Assembly (NCBI GenBank): GCA_016778765.1
Contig: JADHOV010000009.1
Span: 23,952 to 87,951, forward strand
Direction: 5' to 3'
Origin: Paracoccaceae bacterium
GTDB lineage: Bacteria > Pseudomonadota > Alphaproteobacteria > Rhodobacterales > Rhodobacteraceae
Length of the DNA stretch: 64,000 nucleotides
The notes under the pieces are model-generated. The model ran no database searches. It saw only the letters and a program-made list of their open reading frames with translations, and was not told the origin of the DNA. This document shows positions 28,114-38,210 of this stretch, in pieces. Each line of letters starts with the position of its first letter. The first letter of the stretch is position 1. The position numbers and the translations under genes are program-made.

Positions 28114-29949
28114 TTATTCGGCCGCCGGTTGCAACCCAATAAAGCCGCCGGATTGGCGGTTCCAATACCGCGCATAAAGCCCGCCTTGCGCCAGAAGGCT
28201 GTAATGGCTGCCGGCTTCGATGATTTTACCTTGATCCAGAACGATGATGCGATCCATCCGCGCAATGGTTGAGAGGCGATGGGCAATTGCCAGCACGGTT
28301 TTGCCTTCCATCACCGTATCGAGCGCGTCTTGGATATATGCCTCGACTTCGCTGTCTAAGGCGCTGGTTGCTTCATCCAGAACCAAGATGGGTGCATCCT
28401 TCAAAATTGCGCGCGCCAAGGCGATGCGTTGGCGTTGCCCACCGGATAATTTCACCCCGCGCTCGCCCAAATGGGCCTCATAGCCGCGCCGCCCTTTAAA
28501 ATCTTCAAGATCCTGAATGAAAGCATCCGCTTCGGCCTTTTGAGCGGCTGCGCGCATTTGCGCTTCGCTGGCGCTTGGCTGACCGTAAAGAATATTATCG
28601 CGGGCCGCGCGGTTAAACATCGCGGTTTCCTGCGTCACCGTGGCGATTGCGCGGCGAAGGCTTTCTTGGGTGACCTGCTGGATGTTTTGACCATCAATCA
28701 GGATCTGGCCGCTTTCGGGATCGTGAAGCCGCAAAAGCAAAGAAATCAAAGTGGATTTCCCCGCGCCAGAGGCGCCGATAATCCCCAGCTTTTCGCCGGG
28801 TTGAATGGTCAGAGAGATATTTTCAATTCCACCTTTTTCGCGACCATAGGCAAAAGAGGTTTGATCAAAAGTGATTGCGCCTTGGGTCACTTTTAATGGT
28901 TGCGCCGCAGGATCATCGATTAAATCATGCGCGGGGGTGAAGGTTTTCATCCCGTTCTCCACCTCGCCCAAATTGCCATAAAGCGCCATCAGCGTGAAGC
29001 TGACCCAACCCGTCATCTGCGCCAGCCGCAAAGACACGGCACCGGCCGTCGCGATCATCCCGACCGATCCATTGCCTTGCGACCAGCTGACCAGCGTGCT
29101 GCCAACCAGCACGATTGGCAAAATACCGGCCAGCCCCATAAGCCAAAAGCGAAACACAACAGAAACCCGCGCATGGTCAAGCGCGGCGCCGCGAAAACCT
29201 TCCATGGCCGTTAAGGCGGCTTTATCCTCGTGCCCATCATGGGCAAATAGCTTGACCGTTTTGATATTTGTGACTGTGTCTACCACTTGGCCCGTTACAT
29301 TGGCCCGGGCTCCAGCCCGCGCCGCAGATCGGGCTCGGATCAGGGGCATGAAATGCCGGATTACCAATACATAGCTTAAAATCCACAGCAAAAGCGCCGA
29401 GCCCATAAACAGATTTATGGCGCCCAAAACCGCCAAGGCCCCCAGAACAGAGGCCAGCGCAAATAAAACCGTGTGTAGGATTTCGATCACCACATCGGTT
29501 ACTGCGCGCGCGGTTTGCATTTCTTTTTGTGCAATCCTCCCGGCAAAATCATTTTCAAAAAAGCTGACCGAATGCCCCAAAACCCAGCGATGCAAACGCG
29601 AGAGCACCAAATTATGCACATTCGGCGCCACCACATAGCTTTGCATGATCGAGCTGGCGCCAAAGGCCAGCGGCCTGATCAATAAAAAAAACGCGATGGC
29701 AGCGCCCAGCATCCAAAAATTTTCTGAAAACAACGCCTCACGCGGGCTGGCCATGCTGGCATCAATCACCAAGCCTAAAACCAAGCCGCTTAACATTTCG
29801 ACGATGCCGGCGGTGATCGAGGCGGCGGCTGATAACAGCAAAACCGGCTCGCTGCCCCGCAACGCCCAGCGCAGGAAGGCGAGCAATGTTTTCGGCGGCG
29901 CGTGATCACTTTTGGCGTGATGCGAGATCCAGTTGGCCAAAGGTGTCAC
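28114..29949 (-). CDS. ABC exporter half-transporter (membrane domain plus ATPase)
   Basis: 611 aa from a GTG at 29949 whose GTGA overlaps the stop of the upstream partner; a longer frame to 29994 would run inside that partner. About six helices are followed by an ATPase with GASGAGKST (Walker A), LSGGQRQRIALARAIL (signature) and ILVLDEATSALDSEVE (Walker B). It is very similar to its neighbour in the ATPase domain (ERGVKLSGGQRQRIAL in both), so the pair arose by duplication and probably forms a heterodimer. Substrate unknown, lipid- or drug-like by family. Confidence 0.92.
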   Translation of the reverse strand: MTPLANWISHHAKSDHAPPKTLLAFLRWALRGSEPVLLLSAAASITAGIVEMLSGLVLGLVIDASMASPREALFSENFWMLGAAIAFFLLIRPLAFGASSIMQSYVVAPNVHNLVLSRLHRWVLGHSVSFFENDFAGRIAQKEMQTARAVTDVVIEILHTVLFALASVLGALAVLGAINLFMGSALLLWILSYVLVIRHFMPLIRARSAARAGARANVTGQVVDTVTNIKTVKLFAHDGHEDKAALTAMEGFRGAALDHARVSVVFRFWLMGLAGILPIVLVGSTLVSWSQGNGSVGMIATAGAVSLRLAQMTGWVSFTLMALYGNLGEVENGMKTFTPAHDLIDDPAAQPLKVTQGAITFDQTSFAYGREKGGIENISLTIQPGEKLGIIGASGAGKSTLISLLLRLHDPESGQILIDGQNIQQVTQESLRRAIATVTQETAMFNRAARDNILYGQPSASEAQMRAAAQKAEADAFIQDLEDFKGRRGYEAHLGERGVKLSGGQRQRIALARAILKDAPILVLDEATSALDSEVEAYIQDALDTVMEGKTVLAIAHRLSTIARMDRIIVLDQGKIIEAGSHYSLLAQGGLYARYWNRQSGGFIGLQPAAE

Positions 29950-31784
29950 TGCGCTGCATCCACATCGAGGAACCCACCCGATTGATGGGCCCAAAACCCG
30001 GCATAAAGCCCGCCTTTTGCCAGCAGCTGTTCATGGCTGCCCTCTTCAACGATCCGCCCCTGATCCATTACAAGAATTCGATCCATATGCGCAATCGTAG
30101 ACAATCGATGCGCGATCGCAATCACCGTTTTGCCGTCCATCATGCTGTAAAGCGTTGTCTGAATGGCCGCCTCTACTTCGCTGTCCAGCGCGCTGGTGGC
30201 TTCATCGAGCAATAATATGGGGGCGTCTTTCAGAATCACCCGGGCCAAGGCAATACGTTGGCGCTGCCCGCCGGAAAGCTTTACGCCGCGCTCTCCGACA
30301 TGCGCCTCATAACCGCGCCGCCCTTCTGGATCTTCGAGGTCCAAAATAAAGTCATGCGCTTCGGCCTGCTTGGCCGCCGCGATCACTTGCGCCTCGCTGG
30401 CGGCGTTATTCCCATAGCGGATATTATCGCGCACTGAGCGGTGCATCAGACTGCTCTCTTGCTGGACCATGCCGATATGGCGGCGCAAACTGTCTTGCGT
30501 CACCAGGTCTATGCGCTGCCCGTCAATATAAATCTGGCCAGATTCAGCGTCATAAAACCGGAGCAAAAGCTTGAACAAAGTTGATTTTCCTGCGCCAGAG
30601 CGCCCCACAAGGCCCAGCTTCTGACCCGCTGGAATACTCAGATTAATGCCTTCCAATCCACCAAGAGCCCGGTCGTAATGATGCGACAGCTCGGTTATTT
30701 CAATCCTTGCTTCTTGCGGCTGTAAGACCTGCGCGTTCGGGTGATCAATTAAGGTGACGGGTTGCGACAAGGTCTGCATGCCTTCGGCCACCACGCCCAA
30801 TTCGCGAAAAAATGAGGCGATGGCCCAGATGATCCAATTGCTCATGCCGTTCAGCCTTAAAACCAAGGCTGAGGCTGCCGCCACAACCCCAGCACTGGCG
30901 CTGCCCTGCGCCCAAAGCGCAATCCCCCACCCGATCACCGCCACGATCAAAAAGCCATTTATCAGATTTAATAAAATATCCATGCGGGTATAAATCCGCA
31001 TTTCGGTAATGAAAGTGTTGCGGGTTTGCGTGATGCCCGCTTTGGCAAAGGCGATTTCTTCGCCTTCATGGGCAAATAATTTTACCGAATGGATGTTGGT
31101 ATAAGCATCCACGACCCGCCCGTTCAACTCGGATCGCGCGTCTGATGACGCTTTAGAGGCAGGGCCAACGCGTTTTACTGTGTAGCGCAGCAATAACAAA
31201 TAGAGCCCGAACCAAAGCACCAAGGGCAGGGTAAGGCGAATATCTGCCTGCATCAGTAAGAAGAAAGCGCCGATCACATAGGCCAGCGCATAGCTCATTG
31301 CGTCAAACACGTGAAAGGCCACTTCGCCCGCAGCAGGGGGCGTTTGCATCACGCGGTTGGCGATGCGGCCGGCAAAATCGCCCTCAAACCAGCCCACAGA
31401 TTGGCGCATTACGTGGCGATGCCCGCGCCAGCGCACCAATGTCGCCATATTGGTGAGGATCGTATTATTCACCAATGCGGTATCGAGAAAGGCAAGTATT
31501 GGCCTGATCAGCAATATAAACACCGCCAAGGCGATTAAAACCGGTCCAAGGCGCTGCAGCGTTTCCGCGCGATCGCCCTGCAACTGGTCCACCAGCCACC
31601 CCAGCGCATAGATCAATCCGATTTCGCTGCCAGCCACCAAAACCGAGGCGGTGAAAGCCAGCAGGAAGACCCATTTAAACGGTTGACAATAGGCCTGTAA
31701 AAACGGCCAAAGCCGTTGCGGTGGGTGATCAATTTCACTGTAATCGGCGAAAGGATCGATCAAATCTTCAAAAAACCGAAACAT
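29946..31784 (-). CDS. ABC exporter half-transporter, partner of the downstream gene
   Basis: 612 aa. N-terminal cytosolic stretch MFRFFEDLIDPFADYSE, about six helices, then an ATPase with GRSGAGKSTLFKLLL, QESSLMHRSVRDNIRYG, LSGGQRQRIALARVIL, ILLLDEATSALDSEVE and IAHRLSTIA. Both ATPase sites in the pair look catalytically complete, unlike asymmetric heterodimers such as TM287/288. Upstream of it lies a 164-base gap from cca. Confidence 0.92.
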   Translation of the reverse strand: MFRFFEDLIDPFADYSEIDHPPQRLWPFLQAYCQPFKWVFLLAFTASVLVAGSEIGLIYALGWLVDQLQGDRAETLQRLGPVLIALAVFILLIRPILAFLDTALVNNTILTNMATLVRWRGHRHVMRQSVGWFEGDFAGRIANRVMQTPPAAGEVAFHVFDAMSYALAYVIGAFFLLMQADIRLTLPLVLWFGLYLLLLRYTVKRVGPASKASSDARSELNGRVVDAYTNIHSVKLFAHEGEEIAFAKAGITQTRNTFITEMRIYTRMDILLNLINGFLIVAVIGWGIALWAQGSASAGVVAAASALVLRLNGMSNWIIWAIASFFRELGVVAEGMQTLSQPVTLIDHPNAQVLQPQEARIEITELSHHYDRALGGLEGINLSIPAGQKLGLVGRSGAGKSTLFKLLLRFYDAESGQIYIDGQRIDLVTQDSLRRHIGMVQQESSLMHRSVRDNIRYGNNAASEAQVIAAAKQAEAHDFILDLEDPEGRRGYEAHVGERGVKLSGGQRQRIALARVILKDAPILLLDEATSALDSEVEAAIQTTLYSMMDGKTVIAIAHRLSTIAHMDRILVMDQGRIVEEGSHEQLLAKGGLYAGFWAHQSGGFLDVDAAQ

Positions 31785-31948
31785 GATTCCCCCTTCGCAG
31801 ATATCAAAGCCTTCTAAAATATGCGCCTATTTCGTTCGAACCAAGCGTCAAAATTGTTAAAGGCACCTCCGTTTTTCTGAGCTAAGCTGTTTATCAGGAG
31901 GGTCAATACAAATCTATCGGCGAAAATAGCCCTAAACTGGCAGGCCCG

Positions 31949-33115
31949 CTATTTAGGATCCAATGCGCGCAGCAATGCCGCCTTATCCAGCCGGAACCCA
32001 GAGGTGATCCAGATATGTTCCAAGGCGCGCAGTTTTTTGCCGAGCGCTGAGCCAGTATAAAGGGGCATCAGATCATCTGCGGTTATTGGAAATTGCGCGC
32101 TGGCACCGGTTTGCACTGCGGCCAAGTCAGGCTCTGAGACCGGCGTTTCAAAAAGCGCGGCGCGCAGCAGTAAAACATCCAAAGCAATCGGCGCGCTGCA
32201 CCGATAGGCCAATTCGCCCGCTTCTGTCATCGCCTCTATATGGGTTTTCAACAGAGCCAGGGTTTTGCTTTGGGCTTTGCTCAAGCGCAGATGCGCTTCA
32301 ACCTGCCCCCCGCCCAGCACGGCAAGCCGCCGAAGCGGGTCAATCGGAGCTTCATAGAGGCTTTCAAAGTAAACCAATGGCGCAAGGGCTCTATCATCAG
32401 ATCCGGGCAAAACATGCTGCAGCACTCCGGTGATGCGCATCGCTGCCATCGCGGGGGCGGGGCTTGGGGCTGCCAGCAATTTCAACAATTCTTTGGTTAT
32501 GCGTTCTTTAGAAAGCCCCAATAAGCCTTCGCCTTTGGCTGCAATCGCCGCCAGAGCATCAGGATCAAAGCCCAAATCTGGATTGGCATACCAGGCCGAG
32601 AACCTAAAAAACCGCAAAATGCGCAGGTAATCTTCGGTAATCCGCCGCTCGGCATTCTCGATAAAACGCAGATGCCCTGCTTTCAGATCGGCAAGCCCAT
32701 CCAGCGGATCGTAGATCTTGCCGTTTGCATCGGCGTAAAGCGCATTCATGGTAAAATCGCGCCGCTTTGCATCACTTTTAAGGCTATCGGCATATTGAAT
32801 TGTGGCGCGGCGGCCATCGGTTTCAATATCTTGGCGAAACGTGGTGATTTCATAGGGTGTCCCCTCGCTGATCACCGTGAGAGTGCCATGTTCAATACCG
32901 GTTGGAATGGTTTTTAGCTTGGCGGCGCGCGCCAAAGTTTGAATTTGTTCTGGCCGGGCGTTGCTGGCCAGATCAATATCATCGACGGGCCTGTTGAGCA
33001 GGCTGTTGCGCACGCAACCACCGACAAAATAAATTTCGAACCCAGCGTCGCTTAACAGCCGTGTAATTTTTTCCACGCCAGGCTTTTTGAGCCAGTCTGC
33101 CTGAATGATGTTCAT
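31949..33115 (-). CDS. cca: CCA tRNA nucleotidyltransferase / poly(A) polymerase family
   Basis: 388 aa from ATG 33115, which overlaps the NUDIX gene's stop (ATGA). A longer upstream frame is the overlap. Nucleotidyltransferase motifs: YFVGGCVRNSLL, DIDLASNARPEQ (metal Asp pair), RDFTMNALYAD and ITEDYLRILRFFRFSAWY. It adds or repairs the 3' CCA of tRNA. Class II enzyme; the HD domain is absent. Confidence 0.93.
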   Translation of the reverse strand: MNIIQADWLKKPGVEKITRLLSDAGFEIYFVGGCVRNSLLNRPVDDIDLASNARPEQIQTLARAAKLKTIPTGIEHGTLTVISEGTPYEITTFRQDIETDGRRATIQYADSLKSDAKRRDFTMNALYADANGKIYDPLDGLADLKAGHLRFIENAERRITEDYLRILRFFRFSAWYANPDLGFDPDALAAIAAKGEGLLGLSKERITKELLKLLAAPSPAPAMAAMRITGVLQHVLPGSDDRALAPLVYFESLYEAPIDPLRRLAVLGGGQVEAHLRLSKAQSKTLALLKTHIEAMTEAGELAYRCSAPIALDVLLLRAALFETPVSEPDLAAVQTGASAQFPITADDLMPLYTGSALGKKLRALEHIWITSGFRLDKAALLRALDPK

Positions 33116-33717
33116 ACCAGCCGGTCCGCCAACCCCCGAAGAATGCGCGCCGTTGCACCCCATATATAATACGGACCGAAAGGAATAGCATAGTATTTTC
33201 GCGTTTGCGATTGCCAGCGCCGTTGATGGATCGAAAAATTTTCCACCCGCGTCAGATGCGCCAGCGGAACCCAAAAGGCCTCGGCCACTTCGCAGGGATC
33301 AATCTGCGGCGTAAACGGGTTGGAAATAAGCCCGATTACGGGCGTGACGGAAAAGCCGGTAACGGTTTCATGCGGTGCCAAGCTGCCCAATATCTCGATA
33401 TTTTCAGGATTGAGCCCAACCTCTTCTTGCGCTTCGCGCAGTGCGGCTGCGCGAATATGGGCATCTTTTGTTTCGACTTTACCACCGGGAAAAGCGACTT
33501 GATTCGGATGATGCTTTAAATGTGCGGCGCGGCGAGTCAGCAAAACATAGGGTCCATCAACGCTACTATACACACCGATCAACACGGCCGCGTCGCGCAG
33601 GGGTGCTGCGCGCTGTCCCCTTGAGACAGGGTTCAGATCAAAATCCGAAGAGGCGGCCTGCGAACGCCCTAGTGCTGTCAGTAAGTGCGCGCGCAGCTCA
33701 TGCGGGGGCACTGTCAT
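33112..33717 (-). CDS. NUDIX hydrolase, CoA pyrophosphatase-like (NudL)
   Basis: 201 aa. The NUDIX box is GGKVETKDAHIRAAALREAQ followed by EEVGL, with the D at the first acidic slot that is normal in CoA-type enzymes. LLTRRAAHLKHHPNQVAFPG just before it is the CoA-pyrophosphatase signature. Overlaps hslO by 20 bases upstream and cca by 4 downstream, so hslO-nudix-cca is one unit. Confidence 0.9.
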   Translation of the reverse strand: MTVPPHELRAHLLTALGRSQAASSDFDLNPVSRGQRAAPLRDAAVLIGVYSSVDGPYVLLTRRAAHLKHHPNQVAFPGGKVETKDAHIRAAALREAQEEVGLNPENIEILGSLAPHETVTGFSVTPVIGLISNPFTPQIDPCEVAEAFWVPLAHLTRVENFSIHQRRWQSQTRKYYAIPFGPYYIWGATARILRGLADRLV

Positions 33718-34699
33718 CTTGCCCCGCCTGAAACCCTACGCTGGTTGGGTCTAACTGATAATGTGCGCCGCAAAATTGACAATCTGCGGTTACCAGACCG
33801 TCTTCTGTGGTCATGCTGGCAATATCTTTTGCCGAATAAATCGATAGGGATTGGCGCACCCGCTCTTGCGAGCACGTGCATCCAAAGCGTACGGCTTGGG
33901 CGTTGAACACTCTTGGCCGATCTTCATGGAACAACCGCAGCAGCAATTGCGAGGGTTGGATCACTGGCCCAATCATTTCCAGCTCTTCGACAGTGTCTAA
34001 AAGGATGTTCACGCGGTTCCAGTTATCGCTGTCATCGGCATCTATAATATCATTGGCCATTAATACACCGCCATCGCCCGATCCGCCCTCGTCCATCGCA
34101 GGCTCAAGGCTGGATTTAGGCATATGTTGTATCATAATACCCCCTGCGCGCCACTGCGCGGGCTGATCGGGGGCCTGCGATTTTCCATAGCAGAGCTTAA
34201 ACGTGGTTGGCAGCTGTTCTGATTGCGCAAAATAGGCCTCTGCACAGGCGGAAAGCGAGCCACCCACAAGCGGAGTTATGCCTTGATAGGGCGTCATATC
34301 TGCGCCTTGATCGATCAAAATCGCAAAATAGCCTTCGCCAATTTGGTCGAAAATCGGCCCGTCGGTCAGTCGCGCTTCATCAAAGCTGGCATAGGCGCGA
34401 ATGCGCGCTGGCGCGCCTTCAGTTTCAGGGCCGTAATAATCGGTTGCGATCATGCGCACAGCGCCTTTGGATTGCACTTGCAATGAAAGCTTCCAGCGCA
34501 GCTTTATACTTTCCCCGATTAAAGCTGTCAGTAGCGCCATTTCAGACACCAAAGCCTCGACCACGGGCGGATAATTATGTTGCTGTAGGACGCCATCCAA
34601 AACGCCATCAAGACGCGCTATCCGGCCCCGCATGTCACAGGCATCAAGTTGAAAGGGTAGGACAGTGTCGTCCCAAGCAATTTGCGATCCGCTTTTCAT
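33698..34699 (-). CDS. hslO: Redox-regulated chaperone Hsp33
   Basis: 333 aa. Starts at the second ATG (34699), six bases after AAGGA; the first ATG abuts that site. The C-terminal zinc redox switch is CTC (FGCTCSQERV) plus CQFC (DCQFCGAHYQL). The N-terminal domain has EALVSEMALLTALIGESIKL. It becomes a holdase on oxidation and heat. Divergent from the NUDIX gene at 34787. Confidence 0.95.
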   Translation of the reverse strand: MKSGSQIAWDDTVLPFQLDACDMRGRIARLDGVLDGVLQQHNYPPVVEALVSEMALLTALIGESIKLRWKLSLQVQSKGAVRMIATDYYGPETEGAPARIRAYASFDEARLTDGPIFDQIGEGYFAILIDQGADMTPYQGITPLVGGSLSACAEAYFAQSEQLPTTFKLCYGKSQAPDQPAQWRAGGIMIQHMPKSSLEPAMDEGGSGDGGVLMANDIIDADDSDNWNRVNILLDTVEELEMIGPVIQPSQLLLRLFHEDRPRVFNAQAVRFGCTCSQERVRQSLSIYSAKDIASMTTEDGLVTADCQFCGAHYQLDPTSVGFQAGQDDSAPA

Positions 34700-34786
34700 A
34701 GGCATTCCTTATCTTTCTTGCGGAGCCATATCCTGTCTCGTAAGACTGGGCAAGCAGCCGCGGAGTTGGATCAAAAGGAGCTTGGA

Positions 34787-35248
34787 ATGATAAGACGCTA
34801 TGGAGAAACCCCGCAAACCGATCGCCGCTATCAGATTCGGCGTGGCGTTTATGCGATTTTGCCTTATGGCGATGCGCTTTTACTGACTCATCAAGCGGAA
34901 CCTGAGCCCGAATTTCAATTGCCCGGCGGCGGTATTGACTCAGGTGAGCATCCGATCACCGCGCTGCACCGTGAAGTGATGGAGGAAACTGGTTGGAAAA
35001 TCGCCCGGCCGCGCCATATTGGCGCCTTTCGACGGTTTGTTTTCATGCCTGAATATGACCTCTGGGCTGAAAAGCTATGTTTGGTCTATCGCGCAGATCC
35101 TGTGTTGCGCCTTGGCGATCCAACCGAGGCTGGCCATGAGGATCACTTAATACCAATCGAGGCGGCGTTTGAGCTTTTGGTGAATCCTGGAGATCGGGCT
35201 TTTATTCAGATGTTTCAGGCCCAGATGCGCCAGCGGCGCGATGCGTGA
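34787..35248 (+). CDS. NUDIX hydrolase
   Basis: 153 aa from ATG 34787, preceded by AGGAG. The NUDIX box is perfect: GGIDSGEHPITALHREVMEE followed by TGW. Probable nucleotide or related pyrophosphate substrate, not identifiable from sequence. Its 3' end overlaps the receiver-PP2C gene by 47 bases on the opposite strand, an unusually long convergent overlap. Confidence 0.9.
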   Translation: MIRRYGETPQTDRRYQIRRGVYAILPYGDALLLTHQAEPEPEFQLPGGGIDSGEHPITALHREVMEETGWKIARPRHIGAFRRFVFMPEYDLWAEKLCLVYRADPVLRLGDPTEAGHEDHLIPIEAAFELLVNPGDRAFIQMFQAQMRQRRDA

Positions 35249-36500
35249 TGATCAGCGCCGACAGGTCATCGACCAGGGGTGTTTGATCGCGGGTGGCATG
35301 TATATTTTCTAAAATATTATGGGTGAGAGCGGGCCCATGCAGATGTTGAATGCGGGCAAAAAGCGGCTGCAACCCTTCTTTTCCAAGCGCGGTATTTTGG
35401 TCATAGACACCATCGCTAAACCCGTCCGAATAAAGAATCAGACGCTCGCCCGAAGCCAACTGCAAGTGATGATCTTGATAGCGTACCGTTTGCGAAATGC
35501 CGATTGGCAGGCTGTCACGGCCAATATGGTGAAACATGCCCTTTTTTGCCTGCAGAATTGGGTAAGGGTGACCAGCCTGGGCAAAACAAAGGCGCCCCGA
35601 GGTTAAATTTAGCAGTCCCGATATCATGGTCAGGTAATGGTCGGTTGTAACCTCCTTGAGTATGATTTGATTTATGCTTTGTAAAATATCATGCGGTTGG
35701 CGCGGGCATATTTGGCCCGTTTTAAGGCGCTGTACGGCGATATTTTGGCCAAAAGCCTCGGCCGAAAAAAAATTTGCAATGCGCACCGTCAGCATTGCTG
35801 CGCTGATATCATGCCCCGAAACATCGGCAATATAAAACCCTATATGCGTTGCCCCTATGGTAAAAAACCCCGCCAAATCCCCTCCAACAGAGCCTGCATT
35901 TTCCACCAGGGCTGCGAAGTCGAACCGACCAAAGCGGCGATGCCTGTTATGGATAAGCGCGGTTTGAAGCTGCTGCGCGGCAAGCAGATCTTTATCCATT
36001 GCGGCATTCAAAGCTTGGGTTTTGCGCAGCGCCGCTTTGATCTGTCGGTTTTTGAGTTTCAACTTCCGCTGGGTGTCAAGAAGCCGCGCCGCTGCTGTGA
36101 CGCGGGCGTGAAGTTCGATCGCCGCGATCGGCTTGCTGAGAAAATCATCAGCGCCCTTTTGAAAGGCGTGCAGCATCTCGGCTTTGGTCGAGCGCGAGGT
36201 AAGCAAAATAAAATAAATATACAGGTCTGGGGTAATTTGGCGCAGCGTGTCACATAAGTCGAGCCCGTTCATTTCGGGCATCATCCAATCGCTTAGAATG
36301 ATGTTGGGACGATGTTTTTTAAATAAGCGAATTGCCGCTTTGGCGCTGCTGGCTTCTAGGCTGTGAAGCCCCCAGCCGGTCAGAAAACCTGCTACGATGC
36401 GCCTTTGCGCAGCGCTGTCATCAACGATCAGCACCGTTTTGATCGCGCGCAGAACCGGTGGTGGTCTGCTGGCCTTAAGCTTCGGATATGGCTGACACAT
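35202..36500 (-). CDS. Response regulator with PP2C/SpoIIE phosphatase output (RsbU/RssB-like)
   Basis: 432 aa. Receiver (about 20-140): DD27-28 region, acceptor Asp71 in NIILSDWMMPEM, SKPIAA. A coiled-coil linker (KLKLKNRQIKAALRKTQAL) precedes the serine phosphatase domain, whose metal Asps lie in GGDLAGFF and IADVSGHDISAAML. Such proteins dephosphorylate anti-sigma factor antagonists or related regulators in partner-switching systems. No anti-sigma or antagonist gene is present here. A small Hpt protein is divergent from it 145 bases away and could feed or drain its receiver. Confidence 0.92.
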   Translation of the reverse strand: MCQPYPKLKASRPPPVLRAIKTVLIVDDSAAQRRIVAGFLTGWGLHSLEASSAKAAIRLFKKHRPNIILSDWMMPEMNGLDLCDTLRQITPDLYIYFILLTSRSTKAEMLHAFQKGADDFLSKPIAAIELHARVTAAARLLDTQRKLKLKNRQIKAALRKTQALNAAMDKDLLAAQQLQTALIHNRHRRFGRFDFAALVENAGSVGGDLAGFFTIGATHIGFYIADVSGHDISAAMLTVRIANFFSAEAFGQNIAVQRLKTGQICPRQPHDILQSINQIILKEVTTDHYLTMISGLLNLTSGRLCFAQAGHPYPILQAKKGMFHHIGRDSLPIGISQTVRYQDHHLQLASGERLILYSDGFSDGVYDQNTALGKEGLQPLFARIQHLHGPALTHNILENIHATRDQTPLVDDLSALIITHRAAGASGPETSE

Positions 36501-36645
36501 TGCAAGCGCCCCTTATGTTGGGCGGTTGTAAACCCTAAGCGCTTAATCGGCTGTGAAAGACTAAAATTAGGCCTTTTAAAATTTTAGATATTCACTCCTG
36601 GTTTAATCTTTTGCTCAATCATAACGCTGGGATGGGAGTGAGAGC

Positions 36646-36975
36646 ATGATAGATTGGGAGCGTATTGAAGATCTGCGCCGAGAGGTGGGACAAAAAGATT
36701 TTGCCGATGTGGTAGGGTTGTTTTTTGAAGAAATTGACTGCAGTTTACCAGAAGTATTTAAGCTTACAGAGCCGGATGAGATCCGCGATCTGTTACATTT
36801 CATTAGCGGTAGTGCGTTGAATTTGGGGTTTTTTGAACTGGCTCGGCTGTGTGAGCCCGATTTTTTTACGTTGGAAACGGGCTTATCTGCTGAAAAAATT
36901 CGGTCCTATTTCGAACGTTTGCAGCGCTCTTATGAACGGGCCAAGGCGGTCTTTTTTCAGAATATCGCATTGTAG
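36646..36975 (+). CDS. Small histidine phosphotransfer (Hpt) protein
   Basis: 109 aa, all helical. The phospho-acceptor His51 lies in LLHFISGSALNLGFFELARL, matching the Hpt pattern H-x-L-K-G-S-x-x-L-G except Ser replaces the usual Lys. GATAACGCTGGGATGGGAG precedes the start (GGGAG). No kinase domain, so it must accept phosphate from another protein. The neighbouring receiver-phosphatase is the nearest candidate partner; the kinase would be encoded elsewhere. Confidence 0.82.
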   Translation: MIDWERIEDLRREVGQKDFADVVGLFFEEIDCSLPEVFKLTEPDEIRDLLHFISGSALNLGFFELARLCEPDFFTLETGLSAEKIRSYFERLQRSYERAKAVFFQNIAL

Positions 36976-36983
36976 GTTCAAGT

Positions 36984-38210
36984 TTAAATGACAAATTGCG
37001 CCAGCGTTTCATCATTCGTTATGTCAGAATAAGTGTAGCCGGCGGCCTCGAGGCTGGCAAAAAAAGCTTCAAAACCATCGGTGTTTTTGGTTTCCAATCC
37101 GATCAAGATTGATCCAAAGTTTCGCGCAGATTTTTTCAGATATTCAAAACGCGTGATATCATCATCGGGGCCCAATAAATTCAAAAACTCCTTCAACGCA
37201 CCGGGGCGCTGCGGCATTCTTAGAATCAAGTATTTTTTAACGCCGGCAAAGCGTTGTGCGCGTTCTTTCACCTCTGGCAGCCGTTCAAAGTCAAAATTTC
37301 CTCCCGAAGAGACGCAAACCACTTTGCGACCACGGATCATTTGACCGAGATCTTTCAGCGCATCGATGGCCAAGGCGCCAGCTGGCTCCAATACAATGCC
37401 TTCGATATTCAGCATTTCAAGCATGGTGATACAGATCCGATCTTCGGGAATCCGCAGCACATTGGCCAATCCGATACTTTTTAAGCATTCGAACGTACGC
37501 TGGCCGATTTGGCCCACCGCAGCGCCATCGGCAAACGTATCCACCTTATCCAGCTTGACCGGTTTGCCCGCGATCAAAGCGGCCCAAAGGCAGGCTCCAC
37601 CCAACGGCTCGACCAAAGTAAATTGGCTTGTGGTGCCAAAATAGCTGAGCAGACCTGAGGACAAGCCGCCCCCGCCCACAGGCAGAATAATATGATCCGG
37701 GGTGCTGCCCAATTGCCGTTCGATCTCTACGGCCACAGAGGCTTGCCCCTCGATCACATCCGCATCATCAAAGGGTGATAGAAAATGCGCACCTTGTTCT
37801 TGACAGAAATTTTGCGCGGATTTCAAACAATCGTCAAAATAATCACCCACCAATTGAATTGACACGTTTTCGCCGCCAAAAATCTTTGTTTTCTGAATTT
37901 TTTGCTGCGGCGTTGTGACTGGCATGAAAATCGTGCCGGTCACATCAAAATGCCGGCACATATAGGCCACGCCCTGCGCATGATTCCCTGCGCTGGCGCA
38001 AACAAAACTGCGTTGATCTGGGCGTTTGCGCATCGCATTAAATGCGCCGCGCAGCTTGTAGGAGCGCACCGGAGAAAGGTCTTCGCGTTTCAGCCAAATA
38101 TCGGCGTCAAATATAGCCGAGAGATGCTCGTTTTTTTGCAGCGGTGTTTCGGCAAATACGTGGCGCATTTCGGCTTCGGCGGCGCGGGCAAGAGATTGAA
38201 AATCGGTCAT
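36984..38210 (-). CDS. ilvA: Threonine dehydratase (threonine ammonia-lyase)
   Basis: 408 aa. PLP enzyme giving 2-oxobutanoate for isoleucine. PLP lysine in [24 protein letters not shown], the phosphate cup [10 protein letters not shown] and a C-terminal ACT-like regulatory region ([18 protein letters not shown]). The single regulatory unit is of the shorter IlvA type. Ends 8 bases from the Hpt gene (convergent). Confidence 0.93.
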   Translation of the reverse strand: MTDFQSLARAAEAEMRHVFAETPLQKNEHLSAIFDADIWLKREDLSPVRSYKLRGAFNAMRKRPDQRSFVCASAGNHAQGVAYMCRHFDVTGTIFMPVTTPQQKIQKTKIFGGENVSIQLVGDYFDDCLKSAQNFCQEQGAHFLSPFDDADVIEGQASVAVEIERQLGSTPDHIILPVGGGGLSSGLLSYFGTTSQFTLVEPLGGACLWAALIAGKPVKLDKVDTFADGAAVGQIGQRTFECLKSIGLANVLRIPEDRICITMLEMLNIEGIVLEPAGALAIDALKDLGQMIRGRKVVCVSSGGNFDFERLPEVKERAQRFAGVKKYLILRMPQRPGALKEFLNLLGPDDDITRFEYLKKSARNFGSILIGLETKNTDGFEAFFASLEAAGYTYSDITNDETLAQFVI

